The notes under the pieces were generated by a model. The model did not search any database and was not told the origin of the DNA. It was given only the letters and a program-made list of their open reading frames with translations. Both the position numbers and the translations under genes were made by a program. Shown in pieces: positions 32,251 through 45,590 of a stretch of 64,000 nt of DNA. Source of the DNA: Liolophura sinensis (taxonomy: Eukaryota > Mollusca > Polyplacophora > Chitonida > Chitonidae); NCBI RefSeq assembly GCF_032854445.1, contig NC_088295.1, forward strand, positions 41,653,385-41,717,384, read 5' to 3'. Position 1 is the stretch's first letter; every line of letters starts with the position of its first letter.

Positions 32251-34704
32251 ATCTCAAAAGGATACAAAACAGGTTTAACATGTAAGACATTTGCAATATG
32301 ACACCAGTCCTCATTAATAATACAATACTCACAACATACACGTGCACTGTTACTCAGTGGCGATAAAATACATCCAAGGTATCCTTTCATACTACTCAAA
32401 CTTGTTACAGAGAAAACGCTTGGCGAGATCAGGTTAAACCAAAGCAGCCACGACAGTCAAATATAACTCATAAATTATGGCTCTTCACATCTCTAATTCA
32501 TTCAATATTCTTTCCTAGGTGTTCATGACAATGGTTGAAGTATAGAATGTAAAGTAAAAAACACAACTACCACTTACAATAAACTTATAATACGGCCACT
32601 AGAAAAATTATACCTGAAACAATACAAGAGATATCCAATTATTTGTGTCCTTCGTTTCCTTTTTTGTTATTCAATTTTTTATGGAATTAAACTTCTATTA
32701 CACTTGTATTCTTCCTTAACATGAGCGCAATTAATGTGGCATATAGCTGCTGGGAACATGCGAATATAAATAAAATACTAATAAAGTTTCCGAAAGGTAA
32801 ACAGTGACTTGCATCGATTGAAAGATACTTAAGTACATCTAAAAAATATAAACAAAGGTTATTCATACCAAATGGTTATCAAATTTATCAAAGTAAAATG
32901 TCGAACACATTGATCATGTAGCTAGTACATTTGAAGTAGAACCAGCGTTAAATCACATGGCAAAGTAACAAATATTTGCGAAAGCTGGCGTCCAACATTG
33001 CGACTCCCATGGGAGTATTAGCCAGTCTCGAAAAGGGAGATTACTCTGCGAGTGCAATTGTCCTGTGTATTTCGAAGCTGAAACTTTTTTCTACGCTGAA
33101 AGGCCCGAGGTAACGTATATATGTGAAATCGATATCTGACCACATTCTGCTCATTCGCTACATATACATCGCATGACCAATACCTGCGCTGCAGTTAAAT
33201 GCCAGAGTTGACAATCCTGTGGAGTCAAGTATTAACCTGACTACACATTTTGTAAGCTTATGTATGTGACCGCATTGATAGGAGTTGAAGAAAAACGCCA
33301 GAACGGTTCATAACTAAAAGTATTTACTAAACGTTTGCACTATCGCCATAAAAACTACTTCATCATCATCATCTGTAAAACAACCCCCGTACCGAGCGCG
33401 TTATTATGTTAGCGGTTTCATTCAATACTGCTTAGAACCAAGAAACCTCACTCACATGTTGTCCACAAAACACTTGCCAAGTTTTCTAAATGTCTGTTGA
33501 TAACTGTAGGAGGGCTTATGTTCACATGGCTTAGAACTCTATCTTCGAGTGGCGCCAATTTGGACAATAATTCATGGAATGGAACCAAAAGAAATTATGC
33601 ACATTTACCATTATGCATGCCGTGAAAGCACAAAGTTCCACGTTCACGTTTCGCGTTGACGGGATAAAATGGAGAGACACACCGATTTCGCAGGGGAATA
33701 AAAAAAAACTACCGTATTCCAAAAGTTTTTGTTTTCTTCTTGTAAAGATAAAGATTTATACGCAACTATAGCACTGATATGGACGAGATATTGACGTATA
33801 AAAAAAGCCTGGACCTAAAATGACCGCCAGTGAAACCCTTCAGTTTAATGCCAAAGAGTTGAACTTTGAAGAAGGTTACGCACGGATATGATACATTTAA
33901 CAATGAAGAGATAAACAAAATATAACATTCGTGTTCCATGATATAAAATTTAAGAATCTCGTGATGCGATTTTCATATCATCCATCGCCAAAGGATATGA
34001 ACAAATTAAAACCAAACCAAACATTTCTAAAATTCTATATGATAGAGCAATAATTACGTATCCTTTAAATAAAGAACATTAACGACATTTATAGCCAATC
34101 ACGCCGCCTCACGCATTTCCTGTTTTTACATTCAGCTACGAAAGAAATGTATTAATGATTACTTTGTATCGTTGTTCTTTTTTCTTAACTCGTACAAAAG
34201 AAATGTCTTGACCATAACAAATCGTTGTCCTTGTCACATTTCAACTACAATGGCTACCGTGGACTTGGAACTCAAACTAAGTTGATGTTTTCAGATACAT
34301 TTTTCAGTGGCCATTCTAGCATTGCTGAATTTACTCTTTTTTCCTCTTTGTCTTTCACAATAAATAATGATGGCGAAATATGTCAGATTAACAATCAATA
34401 TTACTTGCTTGAAAAGTAAACTGTGTTTCTTTGAATTCCATACTTCCTTTCGGATGGTTTCATGATCCGACATGGGATAAAAGAACAATTGGACACAGCA
34501 CGATAGATTGATTCCAACATTATCGTGCCCATTTCGGATTGTTATAATGCGCCTGTCACGATCATAGCAGAGAAGGATTACAGCCGTCTCTCAAAACTTT
34601 CACTTTACCACGTGATGTCAACCTTTATATGGTATTAACTGACGATGTGCTATTGAACAAGCGCGGAACAAGAAAGTAAATTGCCGTATCATGCATTACC
34701 AAGA
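32251..34704. other. No gene seen
   Basis: AT-rich. All open frames are below 80 codons and none has recognisable content. A short CATCATCATCATC run lies near 33361. This is downstream sequence of the DUF229 gene. Confidence 0.5.
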
Positions 34705-36750
34705 TCATTCACCGTTATTGGTTAATTTGGACTTACAATAACAGTATGGACGTATAAGTGGACGAGTTTCCATAATACAAACAGGATCAGTGCCGTACTT
34801 ATTGATCCGACTGATTTCATGCTCACTAATAGCGTAGTTGGTTTTCTCTGCGTTTTGTCGGACTGTAGCTTCAAAGTGACCGTTGCCAGGTGTAGTTTTG
34901 AAGGTCACTTGGTATAAAGTTTCTGTAGGCAAAACTTTTCCTGATAAATCGGCTACTCTTCCGTCGACATCTTTACTTTTCTTAAACTTAAGCATATCAT
35001 TGTTTGTCACATATTTAACTATTCGGGTGATGTTCAGAAGTGTTAAATGAAGACATTTGTCTTTAAAAGGCTCTATAATAGAGTTAATAAATTTAACTGT
35101 CGCAGTAACCGCACCTTTTCCATCTGTATCGTTATATTTGACAGTCTCCCAGCTTAAACATGCACACCAATGTGGCTCTATACCTGCCATTCCACAACTT
35201 CTTTCTTTGGGAATTTCACTAAAAAGACTTATTCCTCTGTGAGAAATGTTGCCCTTTTCTATATTTCTGAAATCCAAAATGTCTTTAAATGTCTCATGAA
35301 TATCGAACGGAGTCGAAAGCCTGAGAGAATTAGTGCGAAAGTTTTTCAAAGCTGTTGAATACCTTTTTTCGAATTCTGGAGGAAATCGGAAAACAAAATA
35401 AGGCATTCTCTCCTCAAGTTTCCCCTGAACGGTTTCTCTTATCTTATCAAATCTGGCTCCATGATCACCAAACATGATCAGAATCGTGTGATCCAGATGA
35501 CCGCCATCTTGGAGGAAGTGCAAAAAGTCATTTACATCCGAATCCATAAGCCCTAGGTTGTTGTTATCAGAATGGCTATACTCACTAATAAACCCAAACA
35601 TGAATTTTCTCTTCTTCGTATACATACGGAAAGTGTCTTTTACCCAATTTAAGTAGACCGTGTGTCTAGGAGCAGATCCTAAACAGAACCGCTCAAACTT
35701 CCGGTACATACCTTCGGCAACAATGTAAAATGGCCTCATATAATGATCCACTGGTTGATCCTTAAACCCCAACATTCTGTACGTAAATGTAGCTATGTCC
35801 GTTTCATCTTCTGCCCACTGTGTAACATATCCAAGTTTTTGAAATTCTTTCCAAATCCAAGGGTGATTGTCGACAGGTTTGGCCCCAGCCTTAGATCTTC
35901 TGGCCTCGGGAAGCTCTTCCTCCGTTTGTCCTGTCAGTATTGGTAACAGAGCCTGAGGTGTTCCGTCGCCAACGATATTGTAACCCTCCAGCAGAATTCC
36001 ATTTAGCTCTTTGGTTATGTACGCATGCGTTTTGGGAAGTTTTCTCAACCAAGTCATTCTAGACACAGAGTCAAAACCAATCATCAGCACATTATATCCC
36101 ATAGCACTCGCTGGAAACGGAATCTCAGGAGAACGCGCATGCACAGTAGCATTATAAGCAATTCCCGCATGAATGTTGACATATGTGCTGTTATCCTTAG
36201 CAACACAACTGACTTTGAAAAAGTCGGTTTCCAGTGGTGCTCCATCTGGCATTGGCATGATGTGCTTACCTTCGGTTGTGCGGTAATCGGTTTCCCTGAA
36301 CAAAGGCACATATTCACACTCCACCTTACCATGTAGTTTTTCTGAATCCTTGTTGATGCGAAATGTTCCATTGTGAACGTAAACCCAATTTTTGTCTTTG
36401 GAACATTCCACCGGTTTTCTATCCTCAAAAAAGTGTCGAATAGAAAGGTGATTAATTTCTAGCGCAGGATGAACGCACACTTGATCCGATTGTAGGAACC
36501 GATGGTGGTTATGTAAGCTGTTAAATGCATTTATATCACTCTGCTGACGAAGTTCGAATGTTTTGCGTCTTACGATATCGGAAAACGTTGACTGGCCTGA
36601 AGACAACAAAATATATAGTAAAACACCACAGACGGCCAGTATAAAATATCTGCGGTATTTTTGGTGTCTGCGACACATCAATGCTTGTAAAGACATCTTC
36701 GTGTGCGTGGGATAAAACGGATGTTTGTATCTCCGATTATTTTTGGACAC
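34705..36750 (-). CDS. DUF229 family protein (alkaline phosphatase/sulfatase-like fold), intact
   Basis: One uninterrupted exon of 681 codons. Residues about 35-51 (FILAVCGVLLYILLSS) form a single hydrophobic segment after a basic, His-rich N-terminus, giving a type II membrane topology with the bulk outside the cytosol or in the Golgi lumen. The catalytic-type core includes VLMIGFDSVSR (about 221-231, with a candidate nucleophile and metal Asp), SEYSHSDNNN (about 389-398) and MFGDHGAR (about 426-433, a metal-binding motif of the superfamily). A Cys-rich part and CKSKL close the protein. DUF229 proteins are common in invertebrates; their substrate is unknown, so no reaction is assigned. The Met at residue 19 is an alternative start. 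The length fits the family. A broken paralogue lies at 12655-24408. Confidence 0.93.
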   Translation of the reverse strand: MSKNNRRYKHPFYPTHTKMSLQALMCRRHQKYRRYFILAVCGVLLYILLSSGQSTFSDIVRRKTFELRQQSDINAFNSLHNHHRFLQSDQVCVHPALEINHLSIRHFFEDRKPVECSKDKNWVYVHNGTFRINKDSEKLHGKVECEYVPLFRETDYRTTEGKHIMPMPDGAPLETDFFKVSCVAKDNSTYVNIHAGIAYNATVHARSPEIPFPASAMGYNVLMIGFDSVSRMTWLRKLPKTHAYITKELNGILLEGYNIVGDGTPQALLPILTGQTEEELPEARRSKAGAKPVDNHPWIWKEFQKLGYVTQWAEDETDIATFTYRMLGFKDQPVDHYMRPFYIVAEGMYRKFERFCLGSAPRHTVYLNWVKDTFRMYTKKRKFMFGFISEYSHSDNNNLGLMDSDVNDFLHFLQDGGHLDHTILIMFGDHGARFDKIRETVQGKLEERMPYFVFRFPPEFEKRYSTALKNFRTNSLRLSTPFDIHETFKDILDFRNIEKGNISHRGISLFSEIPKERSCGMAGIEPHWCACLSWETVKYNDTDGKGAVTATVKFINSIIEPFKDKCLHLTLLNITRIVKYVTNNDMLKFKKSKDVDGRVADLSGKVLPTETLYQVTFKTTPGNGHFEATVRQNAEKTNYAISEHEISRINKYGTDPVCIMETRPLIRPYCYCKSKLTNNGE

Positions 36751-36787
36751 AATCCGTGGATACGACTTTCGGGATAGTATCCAAAGA

Positions 36788-36798
36788 CACTATATATA
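36788..36798 (-). promoter_or_regulatory. TATA-like sequence upstream of the DUF229 gene
   Basis: TATATATA lies about 40 bp upstream of the start codon on the coding strand. This would leave a very short leader, and TATA runs are common in this AT-rich DNA, so support is weak. Confidence 0.22.
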
Positions 36799-39700
36799 CG
36801 CTACAACACTGTATTTCATACCTATACACTTGTGATATTCATTACGAATACCGAAAATGTATAAATCTGGTGGGGGAAGGACGTGATGACGATGTATTCC
36901 GGTAGCACTAGATTACGTTATATCCTGTTTACACGAGATACAGCCCCAACCATGAATGTACTGGATGTACCTCCAAGCCTGTATTGCCTTGGTACAGTGC
37001 TGATCACGGTATCGCTGCATTTAATATAATAGGTTCATCACTGAAAGCAATATTGTGTGGTTTCTGCTTACGAAAGGAAAGCGGATTGAACGTCCGGCTT
37101 ACTGTAACCCAAATATCACTTGCACTTGTTGACACACGAAGATGGGTACTCAGTTACGATAGGCGATTCCGGCAGTCGTATTATGGTGTTGTGTCTCGAT
37201 CAGTTTCTCTTGGGTGTTTCTCCTCGCATAGTTAACACCACAAACCTGTGAACAAAGATCAAATGTCTCCAATATATTCAAATAAATACATGTACAACTT
37301 TTGAGCAACGGATACAAAATAAAAGGCGCTCTCACTGCTTTTGGGGCCTTTTGTGACAATGGGTGGTTGACGACGATCGTGAGGCCGTTGCGCATTTTGC
37401 GTTCGTTGAAGAACACTTGCCTTAAACTAATATGGCATGCATATCTGCATGCCAGATGTGGGAAAGTTCGTCACTGTCTTTCCGAAGTCCTTGGTTCAAG
37501 GCGGTGTCTCTGGTTTTGTGTGTTGAGTTCAGTCCTAGTGAAATGAATGTATTACGGTCAAGGTATATACTTTATACAGTCCTATTCAATTTACAACATT
37601 GTGACAATGAAAGTACTTACTGAGATATACAAGTAACGACTGTCACGGAATATATACCAGTTATGTTTTGGCGGCATTGTATGCTATAATACATACACAG
37701 CTGCCCCTAACGTATTGGAATATATGTGGAATCAATTATCAAGCGTCACGTGTCATATTATTATCCCACAAATTTGTTAGGCTCAAGCTGTAGGGCTTCA
37801 CCAAATAGAAGTAATCGATAAAAAATGCTGCCGTTAGTGAGATATGGTATGATATAATTAAAATGCACAGGGGCCAGTTGACGTTATATATGCCTATCCA
37901 GTCATAGTACATGATGATGCAACACATTTGGGTATCACCTTCAATAAATTCCTTATCGCAGTTCTTCTTGTTATCCATTGGTGACAGAAATTTTCTGCAC
38001 CTTTATAGGGGCAGTTAAATTTTTGAGAAACTATTAATTTATTCTTCAACATAAATGTAGTTTTAAGCGGTGAAGAGAAACACTGAACATTTTTCTCCCG
38101 GCAAAGCAGAATTTAACAAACTGTTAGGCAGAGGATATAAATCACCACTTCTTCTGCTTGTTTATAAGGTAGCTATGTTCAAGTACACAGATTCCATATG
38201 TTGGGCAAAAAGAAAAAAATCTGAGCCAATTCAACGAGTATATTATTTATTTCATTTGTGTTTAGGGGTTGGTCACATTAGCAAGAGCTTCAATTTCTAT
38301 GACTTTTCTATGAACGTGTTTTTTTTATAACAATTAATAACAATTTATAACAATAACATGTTACCGTGAACAATAATACGTCGGTGGGGTCTCCTTTTCC
38401 CACCATATTGTTACGTCACAATCTTCTTGTCCTGAACCAACGCACAGATAAAGCTGAAATTTGGTTTGCCGTCGCGGCAATTACAAAGCAGCAAAATTTG
38501 CAATTTAACATTGTGCTATGCAACCACCTTTTGAGGATTTCTAAAAAAATAATTTGTCAGGATTGAAATCCAATGAAAAGTATAAAAACGCAACGATCTA
38601 CTTTTGAATAGCTTCTCATGTCGTCTAAAGAAGTTACAAGTATGCGATTAAACGAGTTTGGTCTGCTGAACTCGAATGTGGTTTAATTTTTTCGAAGGTC
38701 ACGTTACAGGGAAACATATGCACTGTAAAGCGAAAGTGATAAGGACAAGGCTTGTAGAGCGTTAACATTCTTAAAAGGCCAAGCTACTACATTTGGACCT
38801 TCTCAAAGTACTTGTAATATACGTGCACACTAATGGTTTGGAAGGATGAACGCTTTCTGCTGAGAAAGTTGAAAGTTATGCAAAGCTCACCCAAGTCACC
38901 TAAGCGCGCACTTACGCCACTGTAAGATAGCTATATTGGTTAGACTTTCGATCTGCGATTTTAAAAAATGTTCCAACTACTGGTAACCCTAAAGAAATGA
39001 TATCCCGGTGTAACCTATTTTTTTCTGCCACACTGTTGTGTGCCCAAAACTTTTAGAGATCTTCATTTCCTGAATCACTAGCTCGAATTTAGTATGCTCT
39101 ATAAGATTATCAGATCAACGAAGTTTTAAAAGGGCGTTGAATCCCAATGAAAATTGTACAACTTTGCCATGGGTTACGTCACGTCAACTCACAGCTGTTT
39201 TTTAAAGTATGTTACAAAAATACGCAGTTATATATTGTGTAAAGTCCACTTAAAACCCGATTGAGGGTGGGGTTTTTTTTCATTTTTAAGGCCACGTGAA
39301 TGGGAACTACTGCTACTGTGAAGTAGAAAATTAGTCGGCGGTAGACCAGCTATGGCTCATCATGTTAGTTCAATGCAATACTTTTTCTACGAGGAATGGT
39401 AAATGCGTTTCAAAACTGGTTATGTTCAGGGACATGTTACATTAATTTTAAAAATGAAGATGTCTAGCTAGCAGGTTGACATGGTGGCAGCCTACCTATA
39501 TCTGGGCTGTCTACCCTTCCATGAAAATTTGGTGCGCATTATGTTAATAGTTGTATGCAATCATAGAGAGCTATTAATAGCTACAGCACCTGGGCTCTTT
39601 AACAGCCCTGGTATCGCTGAACAGGACAGCTTTGGTTATATTTGCTCGAACTTTGGTGTGACGTCTGTAGCAAAAAGAGTCGCAGTTCATGCATTTCATG

Positions 39701-41590
39701 AGATCTATAAATGGTTTAACTTTGAGCCCGAAAAGGTGTATATCTTGTAATAAGTTCAAAACGTCAAACTGTTCAAAATCAGTTAAATGGCCTTTGTACA
39801 GAGCTTAATGTACTAACGCACATAAAAGCATACTAAGGTAAAGCAGAAATATTTAAATTTTCTGTGTGGCTGTTCACTGTTCATTTAATATGCCAAGCTC
39901 TAAGACGGTAATGGTTGCAGCGACATTGTGAGCCCCCCCACTCCCCCACGTCCCATAAAATTCCCGTACGTTCAATTAATGTCGTCGCCAACACAAAGAG
40001 TACAGGACAATCAAGAGAGATTTACCAAATGGTGACAACCTTTAGAACACTCGTCACATACACAAACATATTTTACAATGTTTGATGAACTGGGATACAT
40101 TAAGGACTCCGTCACGTGCAACCCAACGTTATAGTTTCACTGGTTTCCCTATACACTCCAAATCCAAATTGTAACATGCAAGCCTTAAAAGTGCTGCCCG
40201 TTCCGTGTGGTGCGTATTATCTCACAGGGAGCCTGGTGAGCTGACGGAGTGATAAAGCAACCCAAGGACATGGCGTCAGGTCACCAAGAAAATCTTCGTT
40301 AAATCAACCAATCCATTTGTACATACCTGACAATCACCATATTGCTGGTGCGCCTTGTTGGTGGTAACTGGATGCTGTATTATGTCCCACGCCCAAAATA
40401 ACGTGGAAATCCTTAACATGCTACTCTTCATTCTAAGCATTCCTCGATCGATACGAACGCTGGCTTCAATGAATAATTCCGACTTAAATTTACCTCGATC
40501 ATATAGATAACATTGCTTGGTAGGTGGCGCTGCAGTCGCGTCCTAAATAAATAAATAATAAGACAAACCGCGAGAGGTGACCTCATCATCCCCGATGGAA
40601 TCGTCAGCCTAAGAATATTTCTATGTATTTTAAGATGTAGTTTTGTTTTGCTCAAAGCCAGCAATATTTAGTGCACAGGTGCTTGCCGGGTATGAAAATA
40701 ATAAAAATTGTCTCAAAAACTTGGAGCATGTGTAAGTTTTATGTATGAAAGTTCGAAATTCTTGGAGAGATCGAATAAGGTGCTTTGTCGCATGCTGGAA
40801 AAGGAAGGTAGTTTTGTTACAGTACTTATAACGTTATCGTTGTCGCTTATGGAAAATCAATCGGGGTTCTGCAGTGGACAGTGTCCTTCATGCAAAGTGG
40901 GGTAAGCGTGCGGCTGACAAATTCATACTGACTGGGTCGACAGGCAAGCCTGAGAGTTCCGATGATCCTGATCGGCTATCCACACCACTACAGAGTAGGT
41001 AGGCGATAAGTGGGGCCTAACCAGAAATGGAGACAAGGAAAGACTTTGGCAACTTTTGACACGTTAGATGTCAAAACCCTGAAACAAAAACATGGTGCTG
41101 TTGTCGTAATGGGTAAGTATTTTACGGTTTATGTAACACTTTATGACGTTTATTACACAGCTGAATTTTAAGGACCAGGCTACAAAAAATTTGTTACATA
41201 TGTGTTTAGCTGGTTTTCTGTATTTTTAAATTAAACCATCCTAACTGAACGACAATGGCTTAAACGGCCACTTGACATTATTGTTGCGGTTTAGAAAGTA
41301 CCTTGTTGTATGATGTACAACCCGTTTAGCAGTTGTCTTAATACTCTCCAGTTTAATATGTTTAGTTTAATCTGGAAATTTACTTTATTTTAGGCCACGA
41401 TTAAGTTACTTAATTATTTGGTAATATTCTTATTCTTAAATTAAATGAGCTACAGGCATAACAGTATTTTTGAGGATTTAGAGGATGCTTTCCTGAGGGT
41501 GTATAAAAACGCGGAAGTTAAAAAGACTTGGTCAAAATTGTCACACCGTTTACAAATACTGTCTTATTTCACTAAGGTGCGAGTGAGTAA
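36799..41590. other. Long stretch without recognisable genes or repeats
   Basis: Open frames are short (under 90 codons) and overlap in several frames without domain content. No SINE, PLE or LTR sequence was recognised. A few homopolymer runs (for example T8 at 39273) occur. Small exons of a spliced gene cannot be excluded by eye. Confidence 0.5.
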
Positions 41591-41591
41591 G

Positions 41592-41943
41592 TGCTTGGGG
41601 TTTAACGTCGTACTCAACAATTTTTCAGTCATATGACGACGAAGGAATCATTAGGGTGCATGCACGTGTAATGTGCCTCCTTGTTGCAGGACGGATTTCC
41701 ACCGCTCTTTTATTTAGTGCTGCATCACTGAGACGACTTACCGAAGGCAAGTAAGCCGCCCCGCCCCAGCCATTATACTGATACGGGTCAACCGGTCGTT
41801 GCACTATCCCCTTCATGCTGAACGCCAAGCGAGGATGTTACAACTTCCTCTTTTAAAGTCTTAGGTGTGACTCGACCAAGGATTGATCCTGGATCTACCG
41901 GTCCCGAAGCGGACGCTCTACCAACTGTGCTATCCGGGCCGGT
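41592..41943 (-). mobile_element. SINE-2, full-length copy
   Basis: On the minus strand a tRNA-like head starts at the right end: GCCCGGATAGCACAGTTGG is a box-A-like stretch and GGATCAATCC is B-box-like. A body of about 280 bp follows, ending in GAGTACGACGTTAAACCCC and CACTCACTCG. Of the copies seen, this is the most complete. The body frame encoding DPYQYNG-type residues is shared by all copies and is probably chance. Confidence 0.88.
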
Positions 41944-42159
41944 ATATTTCACTAAGGATTACATATACACCAACCTTTAGTATTGAAAGGCTGTTTAATA
42001 TGCAATTATCAGACAGGGATTTCAAAGAAACAAAATCAAGCTTTTGGGGGAGCTAAACTGGGTGAAAATAAATATTCCGGCTAGTAATTAAAAACCTTTG
42101 CATAATTATTTCTCTATTTTAATGTTCAATGATGACATACAAATACATACATTATATCT

Positions 42160-42377
42160 AGATTTATTTGATTTGTGTTTTACGCCGTACTCAAGAATAT
42201 TTCACTTATACGACGGCGACCAGAATTATGGTGGGAGGAAAGTGGGCAGAGCCCGGTGAAAACCCAAGATTGCCGGAGAGGAAGCTGGAATAGGACTCAC
42301 AGCGACCGCATTGGTGAGTAGCTCCTGGGTCATTACGCTACGCTAGTGCGCTAACCGACTGAGCCACGGAGGCCCCC
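42160..42377 (-). mobile_element. SINE-1 copy
   Basis: On the minus strand the head reads GGCCTCCGTGGCTCAGTCGG (box A-like GGCTCAGTCGG), then AGGAGCTACTCACCAATGCGG, a shortened body, GTGAAATATTCTTGAGTACG and an A-rich AAAT tail at 42160. Confidence 0.88.
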
Positions 42378-43125
42378 TTTATATTTAGAGATATCTTTCA
42401 CTGAAAGTGTTGTCCAAAATTAATTAATATCATTAAAATTATAATTTCTTTTATCACCTATTCCACCAGTCAGATGTACTAGACCTTTACTTTACTTATG
42501 TATCTACTTTACCGAAGGCAAGCACAGTTCCCACCGTTTGTACAGCTTAGCCAGAGTGAAACATTGGTTAACCCCAAGATAACGCAAATATAGCCGCTGA
42601 CACTTACCCTCGATACATCGTTTTGCAGCCTTTACTTGAGATGTCAACATCAACCCCGAGAATTTCCCAGCATACATGCTCAAACACATACACACGTAAT
42701 CATTTGCACTTATATAGCACCTCTGCACGGTTCCACTGTCTTCATCTTGTATAAAATTTACCTGAAAATAACGGTGTTAAATTACTCCTTACGTAATCTT
42801 CTCACTACACCTTATGACTGAGAGTCTGGTGGGTAGCGTAATAAGACTTACTTGTAATGGCTTTCAACCTGCGCTTTGTGTACTTTATATGATGATCCAT
42901 CGATCGGTCTATTTATTTTTAAAACTAGGCTTTATCGCTACATTGTGTATGACAACAAGAAAAACAAACAAAAAAACACGATATAATGCACAGATACATG
43001 TGTTAAGTCGCTGTTGTTATAAAACAATACTGAAAGCTTTCGGCCAGCGTTTCGCGGGCAGTACAAGAATTGATGGGTGGGTTCAGTGAAATGCCTTGAA
43101 GTAACACTTCAAAAACGAAACAAAG
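42378..43125. other. No gene seen
   Basis: No recognisable coding sequence. Open frames are short and unsupported. Confidence 0.45.
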
Positions 43126-43258
43126 CGATCGCTGTGAGTTCATGTCCAGCTCATGCTGGCTTCCTCTCCGGCCGTATGTCTACCAGCAGCCTCGTATAAA
43201 ATGAAATATTCTTAAGTACGGCGTAAAACACCAATCAAATAAATAAATAAATCAATCA
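43126..43258 (+). mobile_element. SINE-1 copy, head missing and body shortened
   Basis: GATCGCTGTGAGTTCATG and CTCATGCTGGCTTCCTCTCC are followed by AAATATTCTTAAGTACGGCG and an (AAAT)n tail. Confidence 0.8.
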
Positions 43259-43446
43259 AATACGAGGCCTATCTCGGAGCACAATGATGCAATACTCCGA
43301 GGAGGACCAGGACTACTCTGATATTTGGAGACTAGAAATGATGTAAAGCGTCAACACAACTGTATTGCCTTCTGTTGCACTGTGACAATTTCTTCAAGAT
43401 ATAGTACAGTAGAATGGTATCAGTTACATGTGCTTAAGAGAAAGAC

Positions 43447-43545
43447 CTTGGTTTCCCTCCACAGTACTGCTGGCCGCCGTCTTATTAGTGAAATATTCTT
43501 GAATACGGCGTAAAACACCAGTCAGTCAAACCAAATAAAGAAAAA
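43447..43545 (+). mobile_element. SINE-1 3' fragment
   Basis: GCTGGCCGCCGTCTTATTAG is followed by GTGAAATATTCTTGAATACG, GCGTAAAACACCAGTCAGTC and an A-rich end. Confidence 0.78.
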
Positions 43546-44875
43546 GGCAACGTAGGCATACGGTAACATTCGTTTCACGTGACAAAAAAAATCAGCTCGT
43601 ATAGAGTTTCTGAAGTTCTATCTGTCACACCATACTTACAGTCGTTAAAAGAATCATCGACGCTAGGTTGTTCGGAAAAGTACTAGTTTTATGCAGAGAA
43701 CACCAACTTGCATACTCACATGTATATTCCAAAGTGTGACAGGGTCAGGGCCACAAGAATAAAATCCGCCTCTCAGACTTTTACAGACTATCGCCTTGAA
43801 GCAAACTGATTTTGCTTGATATTTTATTTCCATCTAATTTCGTACATTAAAACAACCACAAAGAAACACTGTCAGCTGGCGTCTTTTACACATAGCCTGT
43901 AACCTATAGTCCTCATATCATCAGTTTAAATACAGCCCTTGAAAATCAAACACCCTCCTAGCAGCAGCCGGTGTCCCGTTCTACGGGTAGGTAACCAGTC
44001 GCAATAGGGATAACACAGTTAAACACGATAATCTTTAGTCCAATGTAGAATCACTTGAACAACTGGTTTTAATCTCTGTGCCGAATGTCTTTTATTGCGT
44101 GTATATTTCTTTTATTCAGGATTATGAATAAGTAATTAGAATGTGAAGTACAGAAAAAGTGCATACAGCTAGGTGGGATTGGCGTCTTTATTTGATGTTG
44201 AATAAAGACTTTAAAAACTTTGCAAGGCGATGCATCCGAGTACACGACGCTAAAAATATGACCGTCATTTAACTAGCTGCATTACCTCGTCATACTATCA
44301 AGTAGCTCTTCTTCTTGGAAGGCTAAGAGAGTACATTGTAGAATCATAAAGGATAAATTCTGCTAGAAGTGATTCGGCCCGAAAGGCTATCAGTTGGTTG
44401 TAGCATGTGTCCTTGTCATTTGCCCTCGAATCATTACATGGTCTGCAGGACTCACATAAAGCTTGGTTTTAATCAAATGCTCTTCAATGATAGCCAATAT
44501 GTTCCTGAATTCAATGCTGTAGTTTCGTTCGTGAGGCTTTCGTTGTAAGCTTTACTGTGACAATGTTCCAACGCAGTAAATTACTAGTATATTGACTCCT
44601 TTGCAGCAATCCTTGTTGTGCTGTTGTTACGGATACAGTTGCTATGGAAATGTCCATACCGTTTTTACCGTTTCAGCTGTGTGTGTACACTTTCAGAGGG
44701 ATGTAATAAGATACAGGTCGAAGGCTCAAAATAATCTGGGCTACAGCATGGCAGTTTTCACGCAAAGGTTGTACAGTAACAGAAATGCCTTGCCTTCATT
44801 TTATGGTATGTTACCACAGCGCTGAAATAAACTACGTGTGGTCGATTCACTGGCATTTTGGTCTTCTGTTTGTGG
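43546..44875. other. No gene seen
   Basis: No coding or repeat signal recognised. Short open frames only. Confidence 0.45.
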
Positions 44876-44877
44876 TA

Positions 44878-45400
44878 TCGATCCAAAGTGCACAATCGGC
44901 TACATATGGCGTATACGTATCTCGCCTTGTCGCATGATTTGTTACATCCAGTGTGTAATGTGATGATTTCAATCAGCGCCAAAAGTTATTACTACAAAAA
45001 CTAGTTTGTCAGAATTATCCCAACAAACATCGTCACTCTAAGTGTCTCCAGTTTTACAATGAATATAATTCCCTTGTATTAGTAAATATGGGCAGAGCAT
45101 CCAGAATCTATGGCACTTTACTTCGTGATTGTGTTAAATTCCGCTTAACCTGGGGCTGGTGAATATATATTCATCGTGTTGAATTAGATAGCAACACTGG
45201 ATATATGAACAGTTACAATCAAAGCGCAACAACGATACATATTTTATTGTCGACTGGCATAGGCTGGCATGGTACACTATTTGGATACTGACTTCGCTCA
45301 TTCACCTCAAACATACCTTGCGCCTATCTTACACTACTGAAAACTGCTGACTGCTTCTCTTTACATGATTCCGTCCTAATTTCGTACTTCATAATATATA
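44878..45400 (+). mobile_element. Older PLE 3' fragment: RT C-terminus plus module
   Basis: The first part (about 44895-45110) matches the RT C-terminal coding region of the 15277 element (TACATATGGCGTATACGTAT, CAAAAACTAGTTTGTCAG), with frameshifts. The second part is the older module (CCGCTTAACCTGGGGCTGG, GAAAACTGCTGACTGCTTCT). It shows that the module is the natural 3' end of these elements. Confidence 0.75.
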
Positions 45401-45404
45401 AAGT

Positions 45405-45590
45405 ACAGAATAGACAGTAAAACCTAATCAGCACAACAATGTGAGAGCTGGCAAATGGTCACAGGTAGCGGGTGAAATACGACCTATTGTCAATTTACCA
45501 CAATTAGGGTTTAATTCTAACTTCATGTAGGTGCAGTAAAAGTAGCAGCTTACACGCCTCTACATCACAGCTTAAGCAGACTTAGCTAAG
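45405..45590 (-). repeat. Family D dispersed repeat, copy
   Basis: Reverse complement carries the family order: GAGGCGTGTAAGCTGC, then CCATTTGCCAGCTCTCACA and an end resembling TTTTACTGTCTATTCTGTAC. Confidence 0.65.

Noticed and set aside
41880-41943. tRNA gene at the end of the SINE-2 copy
   Set aside because: Box A and a B-box-like sequence are present, but the cloverleaf is incomplete and the sequence continues into the SINE body, so it is a tRNA-derived SINE head.
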